From Yoonia sp. G8-12 (lineage in GTDB: Bacteria; Pseudomonadota; Alphaproteobacteria; Rhodobacterales; Rhodobacteraceae): a DNA stretch of 64,000 bases. This document shows, in pieces, positions 1 through 8,759 of the stretch. Position numbers and translations under genes: made by a program. A model generated the notes under the pieces. The model made no database searches, had not been told where the DNA came from, and worked only from the letters and a program-made list of their open reading frames with translations. Positions within the stretch are counted from its first letter, which is position 1. Each line of letters starts with the position of its first letter. The DNA lies in assembly GCF_038443675.1 (NCBI RefSeq), contig NZ_CP151762.1, positions 2,728,001 through 2,792,000 of the forward strand, written 5' to 3'.

Positions 1-1311
1 TTCACGCTCTTGGTCCAGGGCACGACGCTGCGCCTTGTAATCGGTCGCCTCGGGCTTGATCGCCTTTCCCCGATTGATGAGGCCATGTCGCGGCAAGTGG
101 TCGCCGTTGCCCTGCAAAACGTGCGCGAGGATGTTGCCCGCACAACGGATGCCTATGCGCTGACGCACGACGTTGTGCGATCAGAGGCCAAAGCGTTTGG
201 AGAGAGGTTGGAAAAGGTCGTCAGAGCAACCGAAGATATTGATGATATCCTTGATCGCGACCGGATCACACTGGGGCTTATCGCGCTTGCGGGTTTTGAA
301 CGCGATACGATCTTGGCGCGGGTCCGCGAACGTACGATCTCGGCACGGATGGCTGAACAAATCCTGCTGGATGCTGACCGTTTGATCGAAGGGGCGCGGG
401 CGGGCGGGCGCAACGGCTACCAACGGGCGGCACGCAAGTCCGTCGCCTACGGACGCGGCTTTCGTGCTGCAGGTCTGCTTCATAGCAGATTGGGCATATC
501 AGCCCCGCTGGTGCGCATTACCGCAGACCGTTTCGAGCTTTTGTTGTCGCAAAGGTTAACTTTGCGCGATCTCGGCGCCTTTATCGAGGGACGCATCAAC
601 CGTATCCACGGACGAAGGGTTGCCGACCTTTTGCTTGAATTGCTGGCACGACGGATCGAGATCGTGGAAACCGCGCTTGATGGTCTGCGGCTGCAATACC
701 CCGGTTATGCAGAGGAGCTTGAACGCCGGTTCATCCGCCGCACGGCACTGCGGCTGGAAGAACGCGAATACACGGCCATGCGCGAAGACGGACTGATCGG
801 GGCAGAGGTTCACACCTCTTTGCTACAAGACCTTGGTGCGCGCCGCGCGCTGGCAGAGGACCGCCCGACACTTGATATTGCGGTGCAGCGATTTGAGCTT
901 GTCCGGCAATTTCCGTTGTTTGCAGATATGGACGACAAGACCGTCCGACAGCTTGGTCGCGCGCTCAAGACACAATACGTCAACGCCGGCAGCATCGTTG
1001 TCAGCAAAGATGGACCCGCAAAAGGCGTCTATTTCATCGCCTCCGGCGCGGTCGAGCTCGAAAGCGCAGGGCAGACATGGCGTCTGGGGCGTGGCGAAAT
1101 GTTCGGTCAGATCGCGATCCTGACGAAGAACGCGCGCCGCGCTGAAGTCCGCGCAATTGCCCCGACGACCCTTCTGGTGCTGGATGTCGCACGGTTCAGG
1201 TCCCTCCTGAAAAGGAGCGTTGCCTTAAGAGACGCGGTCCGCGCGAGCGCAGAACAGCGGGGGATTGACCCAGATGCCCTGTTGTCCGACAAAACCGGCA
1301 GTATTTCCTGA
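1..1311 (+). CDS. Na+/H+ antiporter (CPA1-type), 3' part, with C-terminal cyclic-nucleotide-binding domain
   Basis: The gene is cut by the window edge; the reading frame is open from base 1, and the first residues (FTLLVQGTTL) match the end of the transmembrane exchanger domain of CPA1 antiporters, so the membrane part lies upstream. What remains is a long, charged, largely helical cytoplasmic tail (roughly residues 20-290 of the visible part) followed by a cNMP-binding-like beta-roll (about residues 295-420), recognisable from LFADMDD, GVYFIASGAVEL and GRGEMFGQIAIL. The family exchanges cytoplasmic Na+ or K+ for protons; the tail would sense a nucleotide or act as a regulatory domain. The usual GE pair of the phosphate-binding cassette is GQ here, so cNMP binding is uncertain. 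It converges with tctA, with only 16 bases between stop codons. Confidence 0.85.
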   Translation, partial: FTLLVQGTTLRLVIGRLGLDRLSPIDEAMSRQVVAVALQNVREDVARTTDAYALTHDVVRSEAKAFGERLEKVVRATEDIDDILDRDRITLGLIALAGFERDTILARVRERTISARMAEQILLDADRLIEGARAGGRNGYQRAARKSVAYGRGFRAAGLLHSRLGISAPLVRITADRFELLLSQRLTLRDLGAFIEGRINRIHGRRVADLLLELLARRIEIVETALDGLRLQYPGYAEELERRFIRRTALRLEEREYTAMREDGLIGAEVHTSLLQDLGARRALAEDRPTLDIAVQRFELVRQFPLFADMDDKTVRQLGRALKTQYVNAGSIVVSKDGPAKGVYFIASGAVELESAGQTWRLGRGEMFGQIAILTKNARRAEVRAIAPTTLLVLDVARFRSLLKRSVALRDAVRASAEQRGIDPDALLSDKTGSIS

Positions 1312-1327
1312 TCGTGTAATGAAACTC

Positions 1328-2821
1328 TCACACGCGCTTTGCGCGCAGGCGCAAAGCGCGCACGCTTGGCAGCAAGACCAACGAGACAGCGATGACAAGT
1401 AGACCCAAAGTCATCGGACGTTCCCAGATGAAAGACACCCCTCCATAAAGCTGCATGGAACGGGCAAAATTGTCTTCCATCATGCCGCCCAAAATGAAAC
1501 CGATCAGCAGTGGCGGCAGCGGGAAGTTGGCGAATTTGAGTGCAATGCCACATATCCCGAAGGCCACGAGCAACAACAATTCTGTCGCGTTGTTTTGCCC
1601 GATGTAGGCCCCCATCAACGTAAAAAACAGGATGAAAGGGATCAGGTAATTGCGCGGGATCGCAAGGACCTTGGCAATGTAGGGGATCAGCGGCAGGTTC
1701 AAAATGAGCAACACCAGATTGCCGATGAACATGGACATGATAACCGCCCAGAAAATCTGGGGCTCGTCAATCATCAGGCGCGGACCGGGCGTGACGTTAA
1801 GAGCGATCAAAGCGCCAAGCAGAATAGCCGTTGTGCCAGAACCGGGGATGCCAAGGGTAAGCAGCGGCACAAACGATCCCGTGCAGGCCGCGTTATTGGC
1901 CGTTTCGGGTGCGGCAAGGCCTTTGATCGACCCTTTACCAAATTCGTCCTGTTCATGTTTTGGCGCAATGTTGCGCTCTACTGCGTAACCTAGGAACGAA
2001 GCAATCGTCGCACCCGCCCCCGGTAGGACGCCGATAAAGAAGCCTTGAATTGACTGGCGGCCTATGACGGGCGCAATCGCACGGGCCTCTGCGCGTGTGA
2101 TGCGCAGGTCTTTGATTTCGCCACCGCTATCGCCCAGATTTTTGGGCTTCAGGACAAGGAAGATCGCCTCAGGCAGCGCGAACATTGCCATCGCCAAGGT
2201 GACAAAGCCAAACCCCGACTGCAGTTCCATCATCCCGCCTGTAAAACGGGGCATGTTGAACAATGAACCCAAACCAACGGTCGCCATCATCAGGCCAATA
2301 ACCGTCATCAACAGCGCCTTGGCGACCTGACCGTTGCCCGCGAATGCGGCAATGGCCGATAGTCCGACAACCATCAGACCGAAATACTCGGCGGAATGAA
2401 ACAACAGCGCGACCGAGCTTAGCATGGGCGCAAAGATCATCAGCAAAATGGCACCGATTGTGCCGCCTGCAAAACTCGCGATGGCCGCAATCGTCAACGC
2501 TTTGCCGGCTTTGCCCTGCATCGCCATCGGGTAGCCGTCAAAACTTGACGCGACGGTGCCTGCGACACCGGGTGCGTTCAATAGGATCGACGACGTCGAC
2601 CCGCCAAAGATCGCGCCGTAATAAACACCTGCGAGCAAGATCAGCGCAGCGGATGGATCACCAAGTGAGATGGCAATCGGGATCATGATCGCGATGATCG
2701 ACATCGGCCCAAGTCCGGGCAACATGCCGATGAACGTGCCGATCAGACAGCCGCCGATAACCATAAGAAGGTTTTGCAGCGACAGGGCCGTTTGCAGGCC
2801 AATCAGAATTCCTTCGAGCAT
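1328..2821 (-). CDS. tctA: Tripartite tricarboxylate transporter, large permease subunit TctA
   Basis: This is the large membrane subunit (about 12 helices) of a tripartite tricarboxylate transporter, an ion-coupled secondary importer of carboxylates that uses a periplasmic binding protein. The 497-residue hydrophobic protein has the family's conserved glycine/proline segments: GMLPGLGPMS near residue 35, YYGAIFGGSTSSIL near 70, and the internal repeat GVLPGAGATIASF plus LTLGIPGSGTTA in the second half. I place the start at the ATG at 2821 (MLEGILIGLQ), the normal family start; the frame stays open about 25 codons further upstream but that extension would overlap tctB. It follows tctB by 4 bases, indicating translational coupling. 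The last 11 codons form one perfect inverted repeat (see 1333-1360). Confidence 0.95.
   Translation of the reverse strand: MLEGILIGLQTALSLQNLLMVIGGCLIGTFIGMLPGLGPMSIIAIMIPIAISLGDPSAALILLAGVYYGAIFGGSTSSILLNAPGVAGTVASSFDGYPMAMQGKAGKALTIAAIASFAGGTIGAILLMIFAPMLSSVALLFHSAEYFGLMVVGLSAIAAFAGNGQVAKALLMTVIGLMMATVGLGSLFNMPRFTGGMMELQSGFGFVTLAMAMFALPEAIFLVLKPKNLGDSGGEIKDLRITRAEARAIAPVIGRQSIQGFFIGVLPGAGATIASFLGYAVERNIAPKHEQDEFGKGSIKGLAAPETANNAACTGSFVPLLTLGIPGSGTTAILLGALIALNVTPGPRLMIDEPQIFWAVIMSMFIGNLVLLILNLPLIPYIAKVLAIPRNYLIPFILFFTLMGAYIGQNNATELLLLVAFGICGIALKFANFPLPPLLIGFILGGMMEDNFARSMQLYGGVSFIWERPMTLGLLVIAVSLVLLPSVRALRLRAKRV
1333..1360. repeat. Perfect 12-bp inverted repeat inside the tctA 3' end
   Basis: Two 12-base arms (1333-1344 and 1349-1360) are exactly complementary and are separated by a four-base loop (GCAG). 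The arms are CG-rich around a central TTT/AAA and lie in the last codons of tctA, 22 bases past the stop of the convergent antiporter gene. Such a strong hairpin at a convergent junction would fit a bidirectional transcript end, but there is no U-tract on either side, so Rho-independent termination is not proven. Confidence 0.6.
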
Positions 2822-2825
2822 GTGA

Positions 2826-3308
2826 TCAGTTCCCCAAAAAGAATGGCAAAGGACGCAAGAAGATTCCGAGGATTTCTTGCACGAGGTACCAAACAATCCC
2901 TGCCGTCAGTAGCGACACCGGCAACATCACATGCCATTTTCGTTCCCCCAGGATAAACGACCCCAGAACAAGAAAGGCGGTCGTCGATCCCAGAAACCCC
3001 ATCGGGCGCAGACACAAAGCGTAGGCAACCATCAGGGCAAGCATCAGGATCGCCTGTCCAAGCCTGTAATCCGTTAGGCGGCGGTAATCGATCTCGCCGA
3101 CCGTCTGTTCGCCTTTCTCAAGGCCAAGCAAAATGACGAGACAGAGGATGATAGCAAGGACTGACAAAATCTTGGGGAATGAGCTGGGCCAAACCGGTTT
3201 GCGCTGCATGAACGGCGCAAGGTTGGCGTCCATCGTGAACCATGCGGTGTATCCATAAAGTAAACAAATGCTCAGTAGAACAAGTGCGATCCAACGATCC
3301 AAGCTCAT
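2826..3308 (-). CDS. tctB: Tripartite tricarboxylate transporter, small permease subunit TctB
   Basis: A 160-residue integral membrane protein with four predicted hydrophobic helices (about residues 7-25, 45-62, 85-103 and 125-150) and the TctB-family pattern of a soluble loop after helix 1 containing PSSFPK. TctB is the small, poorly conserved membrane partner of TctA. The position between tctC and tctA and the 4-base gap to tctA are the usual operon order tctC-tctB-tctA. The ATG start gives MSLDRWIALV, typical of the family. Substrate cannot be read from the sequence. Confidence 0.9.
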   Translation of the reverse strand: MSLDRWIALVLLSICLLYGYTAWFTMDANLAPFMQRKPVWPSSFPKILSVLAIILCLVILLGLEKGEQTVGEIDYRRLTDYRLGQAILMLALMVAYALCLRPMGFLGSTTAFLVLGSFILGERKWHVMLPVSLLTAGIVWYLVQEILGIFLRPLPFFLGN

Positions 3309-3340
3309 GCGATCAATCCCCCCAATGCCGTATAGTAAAG

Positions 3341-3367
3341 CGGACGGCGCTTACTGCACGCCGCCCG
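3341..3367 (-). promoter_or_regulatory. Intercistronic hairpin between tctC and tctB
   Basis: On the transcript strand a 9-bp stem with one A/C mismatch closes a 9-base loop, ending 11 bases past the tctC stop codon. No U-tract follows and tctB starts 33 bases on, so it is more likely an mRNA-stabilising or partial-termination structure that keeps the binding-protein message more abundant than the permease messages. That role is inferred from similar transporter operons, not shown here. Confidence 0.4.
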
Positions 3368-3377
3368 TTCAAAGTGC

Positions 3378-4364
3378 TTACAGGAAGCCCAGTTGACGCA
3401 TCAGGTCGCCGATGACCTGTTCTTGCTCATCAAGGAACGTCCGGAAATCATCGCCGGGGTTGTGAATGTTGACCCAACCGTTACGGGCGCGCACAGCTTC
3501 CCATTCTTCGGTGTCATACATCGCAGCGATCGTGGCCTGATAAGCGGCAAGGTCTTCCGCAGGAAGGCCGGGGGCCGCAAAGAAACCACGCCAGTTCACG
3601 AACGTCGTATCAATGCCTTGTTCCATCATCGTCATGGAGTCAGGCGATGCAGGGACACGCTCAGGCGACGTTACGCCGATGATTTTCACTTCGCCTGCGT
3701 CTGACAAATCAATTGCCTCCGACAGACCTGTTGAAAGCGCTTTGATCTCGCCAGACAGCAAAGCCGCCATCGCTGTACCACCCGCATCGTAGGGGATGTA
3801 GTTCACATCAAGCGGATCACGGCCCGCAGCTTGCATGACCATGGCTGCCACGATGTGATCGAGACCGCCAGGAACAGATCCACCACCAACAGGTGTGCCG
3901 GTTGGATCAGCATCATAGGCTGCAAGGAAATCATCCATCGAGTTGATCGGGCTGTCCTTGCCAACCACGATGGCCGCATAGTCGCCGATTGTCCCCGATA
4001 CCAGTGTCAGATCACGGTAGGTCTGTGAAATCTCACCGGTCAAACCGCGGATAACGAGCGGGGTCGAATTGACCATCAATGTGCCGTAGTTGCTTTCGGC
4101 GTTTTCGATCAAATAAGCGATGGCCGTACCGCCACCGCCACCAGACATGTTTTCATAAGACGCTGTACCGACCAGCCCCGCTTCGGTCAGAGCTTCGCCT
4201 GTGCCGCGTGCCGTGCCATCCCAACCACCACCGGCGCCGCCGGGGATCAGAAAGTGAATACTGTCGAGTTTTTGGTGACCGTCAGCGAATGCAGCTGTTC
4301 CAAGGCCAAGTGTCGCAACAGCTGTTGCGATCAGGGCGCGACGGCCCATTTTCATCGTTGTCAT
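3378..4364 (-). CDS. tctC: Tripartite tricarboxylate transporter substrate-binding protein TctC
   Basis: Periplasmic solute-binding protein of the Bug/TctC family, 328 residues, close to the usual 320-330. An N-terminal signal peptide (residues 1-27, hydrophobic core ALIATAVATLGLGTAAFA) is followed by the mature protein. Family marks are the PGGAGGGWDGTAR loop near residue 41 and the GGTA segment near 198, which build the two-water carboxylate-binding site of Bug proteins. It is first gene of tctCBA and lies divergent from tctD, whose product probably controls it; the intergenic region carries an OmpR-type direct repeat. Ligand is probably a small di- or tricarboxylate but unproven. Confidence 0.93.
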   Translation of the reverse strand: MTTMKMGRRALIATAVATLGLGTAAFADGHQKLDSIHFLIPGGAGGGWDGTARGTGEALTEAGLVGTASYENMSGGGGGTAIAYLIENAESNYGTLMVNSTPLVIRGLTGEISQTYRDLTLVSGTIGDYAAIVVGKDSPINSMDDFLAAYDADPTGTPVGGGSVPGGLDHIVAAMVMQAAGRDPLDVNYIPYDAGGTAMAALLSGEIKALSTGLSEAIDLSDAGEVKIIGVTSPERVPASPDSMTMMEQGIDTTFVNWRGFFAAPGLPAEDLAAYQATIAAMYDTEEWEAVRARNGWVNIHNPGDDFRTFLDEQEQVIGDLMRQLGFL

Positions 4365-4424
4365 TTTTTTCTCCCATTTGGTAGCCGTACTCCTCCCGGC
4401 TCCGTAGGATTACGCTATCACGTT

Positions 4425-4444
4425 AACCTGACACAAACCTGACA
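4425..4444. promoter_or_regulatory. Candidate TctD operator: 9-bp direct repeat spaced 11 bp
   Basis: The nonamer AACCTGACA occurs at 4425-4433 and again at 4436-4444, exactly 11 bases start to start, in the 107-base region between divergent tctC and tctD. OmpR/PhoB-type regulators bind tandem direct repeats with about 11-bp periodicity, and TctD has that DNA-binding domain. The site is 28 bases upstream of tctD and about 60 bases upstream of tctC, so one site could serve both directions. Confidence 0.55.
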
Positions 4445-4471
4445 TCCGCCAAGGAAAGGTCAAAAAGTACG

Positions 4472-5140
4472 ATGAAATACCTTCTCGTTGAGGACAATCT
4501 AGAGCTCGCGAACGCCATCTGTTCACGCATGGGGTTGGATGGGCATCAGGTTGATCATGCGGCAAAAATCAGCGACGCGGTGGATTTCGCGCGGATGGGG
4601 GAATATGATCTCATTCTGCTTGATATCATGCTGCCGGACGGGGATGGCCGCAGCTTTCTTGAGCAGCATCGCGCAGGGAAAAACGACACGCCCGTCATCG
4701 TTTTGACAGCGCGCAGTCAGGTGTCCGATAGAATCAGCATGCTTGATCTTGGGGCGGATGATTACGTCACCAAGCCCTTTGACCACGCGGAATTGCAGGC
4801 CCGTTGCCGTGCCGTGCTGCGCCGTCGCACGGGCACTGCACAACCCACCACCCGCGTCGGAGACGTCGAGTTTGATCCTGTCGGGGGTCATTTGAACGTG
4901 AAGGGCAGCACCATCAATCTGCGCAACCGTGAACTGCGTCTACTGGAATTGCTTATGAATGCACGCGGACAGGTCTTTTCGAAACAGAAACTGGTGGATC
5001 GATTGTTCTCTTACGATGACGATGTGTCGGAAAATGCAATTGAGGTTTACGTAGGACGGCTACGCAAACACCTTGAAGGATCCAGCGTACAAATCCGAAC
5101 CCTGCGCGGCCTTGGCTATCGGCTTGACCATGACGGATGA
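4472..5140 (+). CDS. tctD: OmpR-family response regulator TctD-like
   Basis: A 222-residue two-domain response regulator. The receiver domain (residues 1-115) has the acidic pair E7/D8, phosphoacceptor D51 in LLDIMLPDGDG, T79 and K101 (YVTKPF). The C-terminal winged helix (about 125-220) shows the OmpR signature with recognition-helix region SENAIEVYVGRLRKHL and the closing RGLGY motif. Next to tctCBA and followed by a kinase gene, it should activate the carboxylate transporter in response to its substrate, as TctD does in other bacteria. The kinase start codon lies inside the last codons (11-base overlap). Confidence 0.93.
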   Translation: MKYLLVEDNLELANAICSRMGLDGHQVDHAAKISDAVDFARMGEYDLILLDIMLPDGDGRSFLEQHRAGKNDTPVIVLTARSQVSDRISMLDLGADDYVTKPFDHAELQARCRAVLRRRTGTAQPTTRVGDVEFDPVGGHLNVKGSTINLRNRELRLLELLMNARGQVFSKQKLVDRLFSYDDDVSENAIEVYVGRLRKHLEGSSVQIRTLRGLGYRLDHDG

Positions 5141-6496
5141 AGTTGTTGTTTTCGGATCGCTTCGCAATCGGCTTGCGATGATCCTGACAGGTGGGGCCGC
5201 GCTGCTTGCGATTTTGCTGTTTGTGGTTGTGCGCGGGTATGCCGCCCAAATCGCACAAGAGGGACAAGACAATATTCTGAGTGCGTCGGTATCCTCTATC
5301 CTTGACTCAGCAGTTCTACGCGACGGTGCTGTTCAACTGGATTTCCCCTATGCGTCCCTGTCTATGCTCAGCACACCCGCCGACGACCGCGTCTTCTATG
5401 CCATCTACGAGGATAGCACCCTTTTATCAGGCTATGATGGACTGGAAACGCCACCGCTTGTTCCCAACGGCGAGCGCATGTTCACATCGGCACAATACGA
5501 TAATGCCACAGTCCGTGTCGCTACTGCCAGCCGGACTTTGATTGGTGCCGACAGACCGCGGCGCGTTTCTGTCAGTGTGGCCCAGACGCAAGATGCGCTG
5601 GCCGAAACACTGAACAGAATTTCGCGCAACGTCGCTGGTTTTGGGGTGGGTTTTTTCGCCCTCGCCACGGCACTGGCGTTTTGGGGTACGTCCACGACGA
5701 TCGGTCAACTGAGCCGTCTGACAACATCCGTGACGCGGCGCGGCCCCAAGATCTCAGCCCGTTTCTGAAACCTGTCCCATCTGAAATGGTACCATTAGTG
5801 GGATCACTGAACACCTTGATGGCCCGTTTGGAACAATCGCTTAAACAGTCAGAGGAATTCATCGCTGAGGCCGCCCACCGTGTACGCACCCCTCTGGCGA
5901 CGGTGCGCTCATACGCTGAAGCCACACTACAGCGCGTCCAGAAACAAGAAAACCGCGACGCCCTGCGCTCTATGATGCGCGCGATTGATGAAAGCTCACG
6001 TGCAGCAGGGCAGTTGCTTGATCATGCGATGGTAACGTTTCGTGCTGAAAACCTTGAACGTGAAGACATTGATCTTGATGGTCTGCTGTGCGAGCTGGTC
6101 CAGCGCATGTCGCCGGTCGCAGAAATGCGCGATGTGGCGCTCCACCTCGAAAGCGCTGGGCCTGCGATCATACATGGCGACGCCGTTTTGCTACAAAACG
6201 CCTTTCGCAATCTGATCGATAACGCGCTCAAATACGCGCCCATCGAGACGACGATCACGATCCGCGTCCAAAAGACCCCGCGTATCTCGGTTGATGTTAT
6301 TGACCAAGGTCGCGGGTTCGTGCCCGATGAAATGGATAAACTTGCCGGACGGTTTGTTCGGGGTGGCGATACCGGAGACCACATCGGGTCCGGTCTGGGG
6401 CTTACGATTGCGCAAGACGTTGCACATGCACACGATGGGACCATGATCCTGTCCAACAGATCGGAAGGCGGGGCATGCGTTACATTACTGTTCTGA
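5130..6496 (+). pseudogene. tctE: TctE-like sensor histidine kinase, interrupted by one frameshift
   Basis: Two reading frames together make one histidine kinase of about 455 residues. The first part (from ATG 5130, overlapping tctD) encodes a membrane helix near residues 17-38, a periplasmic domain and a second helix ending near 5690. The second frame carries the HAMP-like end, the H-box (EAAHRVRTP, histidine about residue 250), N-box (NLIDNALKYAP), and ATP-lid glycine motifs (DQGRGF, GSGLGLTIAQ). The frames join at the C4 run 5744-5747; one extra C there gives a continuous VTRRGPQDLSPF. All catalytic motifs are intact, so a sequencing or assembly deletion is as likely as a true mutation. 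It overlaps the following binding-protein gene by 22 bases. Confidence 0.85.
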
Positions 6497-7485
6497 TCCT
6501 TGCACTACTGCCAATGTTCGCACATTCGCAGGATTGGGAAGACCGACAGGTGTTTGGTGCCGAAGACGCGCGCCATTCCCTTCGGATTTTGTCGAGCACT
6601 GACACCTCTTTCTTTGCCCCTATAATCGAGAGTTTCATCGCACAACGACCAGATGTCTCTGTGGAATATCTTGTCACTGGGACAGCTGAACTTGACGTTA
6701 GGTTCCGCCAAAATCCGGATCTCTACGACGTGGTGATCTCAAGCGCGATGGATCTGCAACTCAAGCTAACCAATGATGGGTTTGCGCAGCGCCTGGATAG
6801 CTTGGTTCATCCGGATTGGGCACAATGGCGCAGCAGCTTGTTTGCCTTCACCACCGAACCAGCGGCGATTGTCATTAACACAGCCGCGTTTGACGGTTTG
6901 ACGATACCGGCCACGCGACAGGACCTTATCGAAGTCCTGCGCAGAAACGCCGATCTATTCTACGGAAAGGTCGGCACCTACGACGTGCGCCTGTCCGGGC
7001 TGGGCTACTTGTTTGCAACGCAGGATGCGCGCGCATCCGAGACCTTTTGGCGCTTGATGGAGGTGATCGGTAGTCTGGATGCGCAGCTTTATTGTTGTTC
7101 CGGTGAAATGATTGATGATCTCGTGGAGGGTCGGATTTTGGTGGCCTACAATGTGCTGGGCAGCTACGCGCTTGCCCGCGCCGACACCAAAGACGCGCTC
7201 ACTATCATCCTGCCATCCGATTTTCCAACGACGATGATGCGATCCGCCCTTGTTTCGAATTCGACATCCGATCCGATCTTGTCCGAGGCATTCGTAAATC
7301 ACTTGATCCGCCTGCAATCTGAAGGCTCGGCCAAGGATTTTCCTTTGCCATCTCTGGATGCCTTTCAAGACACCAATGGTCGCTCATCAATCAGCCTTGA
7401 ACCGGCGTTGATGACCTATCTTGATCGGCTCAAGCAGCAGGTATTTATCCGCGAATGGGAAAGTGCGATTATCCAAAGCCCATAG
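6475..7485 (+). CDS. Periplasmic ABC-type (iron/thiamine-like) substrate-binding protein, orphan
   Basis: A 336-residue secreted binding protein: signal peptide at residues 1-18 (MRYITVLILALLPMFAHS), then an alpha/beta fold of the family II type seen in Fe3+ and thiamine binding proteins (LRILSSTDTSFFAPIIESF at the start, AAIVINTAAF in the hinge region, YNVLGSYAL in the second lobe). No permease or ATPase gene is adjacent; instead its start lies 22 bases inside the kinase gene, so it is co-translated with the two-component system. I infer a role as periplasmic co-sensor for the kinase, not a transporter part. The ligand is unknown. Confidence 0.75.
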   Translation: MRYITVLILALLPMFAHSQDWEDRQVFGAEDARHSLRILSSTDTSFFAPIIESFIAQRPDVSVEYLVTGTAELDVRFRQNPDLYDVVISSAMDLQLKLTNDGFAQRLDSLVHPDWAQWRSSLFAFTTEPAAIVINTAAFDGLTIPATRQDLIEVLRRNADLFYGKVGTYDVRLSGLGYLFATQDARASETFWRLMEVIGSLDAQLYCCSGEMIDDLVEGRILVAYNVLGSYALARADTKDALTIILPSDFPTTMMRSALVSNSTSDPILSEAFVNHLIRLQSEGSAKDFPLPSLDAFQDTNGRSSISLEPALMTYLDRLKQQVFIREWESAIIQSP

Positions 7486-7563
7486 AAATGCCTGTTTACC
7501 AAGGAGGTTCAGACACTCACTGTAGCCGCACTTCAGTATAGTATTCAGACACCAGCCCTGTGC

Positions 7564-8318
7564 CTATTGCGCGGTATAGCCTCCGTCGACAAGGTGGTAA
7601 CTTCCCGTGATGAAACTGGCCTGATCCGAAAGCAGAAAACAAGTCAGCGCCGAGACCTCTGTGGTCTCACCAAGCCGCCCAACCGGATGCGACGCCGCAA
7701 TGCCATCGAGTGCCGCTTCGTCCAGGTTCTTTTCCAAAAGCGGCGTTGCGATGAACCCCGGACCGATCGCGTTCACCCGAACCCTCGCTTTGGCGTATTC
7801 CATCGCTGCTACTTTTGTAAGGCCGACAACGCCGTGTTTTGCCGCGACATAAGCCCCGGCCGTCGCAAAACCAACCGAGCCCAAGATCGACGCCATGTTC
7901 ACGATCGCCCCCCGCCAGCCTTAACCATTTCAGGAATGCCATACCGCAAGCCATGAAACACGCCAGTCAGGTTCACATCAATGACCTGTTGCCATCCATC
8001 CAAAGGGTATTCGCCAACCAGGTTCGCCGGACCACCAATGCCTGCATTGTTGACCAGTAGATGCAGTGCACCCGTCTGCGCCGCGGCAAAAGCTACAAGG
8101 CCCTCCACGTCAGCGGCGACACTGGTGTCAGTCTTTTGCGTCAAGGCTATACCACCAGCAGCACCGATCTCGTCAGCCACCTTGGACATTCCCGCCTCGT
8201 CCATATCCGCCAGAACAACCTTGGCCCCGAAGCGCGCCAGATCGTGCGCTATCGCAGCACCAATGCCGGAAGCCGCACCGGTCACGATAGCTGTCTTTTC
8301 GTTGAAATCGAACTTCAT
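7564..8318 (-). pseudogene. Short-chain dehydrogenase/reductase, interrupted by one frameshift
   Basis: Two frames make up a classical SDR of about 250 residues. The 5' part (8318 down to about 7913) has the dinucleotide motif TGAASGIG, the aspartate after beta-2 (LADMDEAG) that favours NAD, and NNAG. The 3' part has a catalytic serine region (NMASILGSVG), YVAAK as the YxxxK motif and PGFIATP. The switch falls in a G6 run (C6 on the plus strand, 7908-7913); one added G gives GGGAIVNMASI, the normal SDR sequence. All catalytic residues survive, so an assembly indel is a good alternative to a pseudogene. A clear ribosome site (AGGAG) precedes the ATG. The substrate is not predictable. Confidence 0.85.
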
Positions 8319-8526
8319 GATGATTCTCCTGCAAATAAGCTTTTGCGAGAGATCGCACAGTTTGCAGGGCAGCGTTCTGATCTATGTCAGTTGCGCGCGA
8401 TTTAAAAAAACAAGCACACAAGACCGAAGCAGAACTCTGCGTCAAAAGCGAGTGCAAGAAAAGTATGACAGACAGCGCAAGCCCAAGACCGAGGATGAAA
8501 AAGGGGCGAAAGCGTCTAGATAAGTA

Positions 8527-8602
8527 TGGTGCCTCAAGAGGGACTCGAACCCCCGACCTTGTCCTTACGAAGGACCTGCTCTACCAGCTGAGCTATTGAG
8601 GC
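8527..8602 (-). tRNA. tRNA-Thr (anticodon CGT)
   Basis: A 76-base cloverleaf on the minus strand: 7-bp acceptor stem GCCTCAA/TTGAGGC, D-arm GCTC...GAGC with GGTA in the loop, anticodon loop TTCGTAA (anticodon CGT, reading ACG), T-arm loop TTCGAGT, and an encoded CCA end (8527-8529). The outermost anticodon-stem pair is a G/A mismatch, the rest pairs well. Confidence 0.95.
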
Positions 8603-8732
8603 GTTGTAGACCCTAGTATGCCTATACGCGTACTTTTCGAATCATTATCGCGGGAACCCGCAGCTGCCAATGGCATACTCTACCAATGGACCTATAGCTG
8701 CCTAACCGGGTACGGTGATACCATCGTGAAAT

Positions 8733-8759
8733 GCCGCCGAAAAGAGCTATTTTGGCGGC
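8733..8759 (-). terminator. Possible terminator hairpin at the hemY stop codon
   Basis: GCCGCC and GGCGGC arms plus an inner AAAA/TTTT (one bulged G) form a stem around GAGCTA. The structure spans the hemY stop codon. The following bases on the minus strand (ATTTCAC) are only weakly U-rich, so this may be a 3' stabiliser. Confidence 0.4.

Noticed and set aside
7507..7552. Direct repeat TTCAGACAC in the gap after the orphan binding protein
   Set aside because: Two short copies in a gap between convergent genes with no associated mobile element or promoter; probably chance.
8384..8599. 71-residue plus-strand frame ending SRGTRTPDL...LYQLSY
   Set aside because: It is the well-known spurious translation of the antisense strand of a tRNA; its 3' part exactly covers the tRNA-Thr gene.
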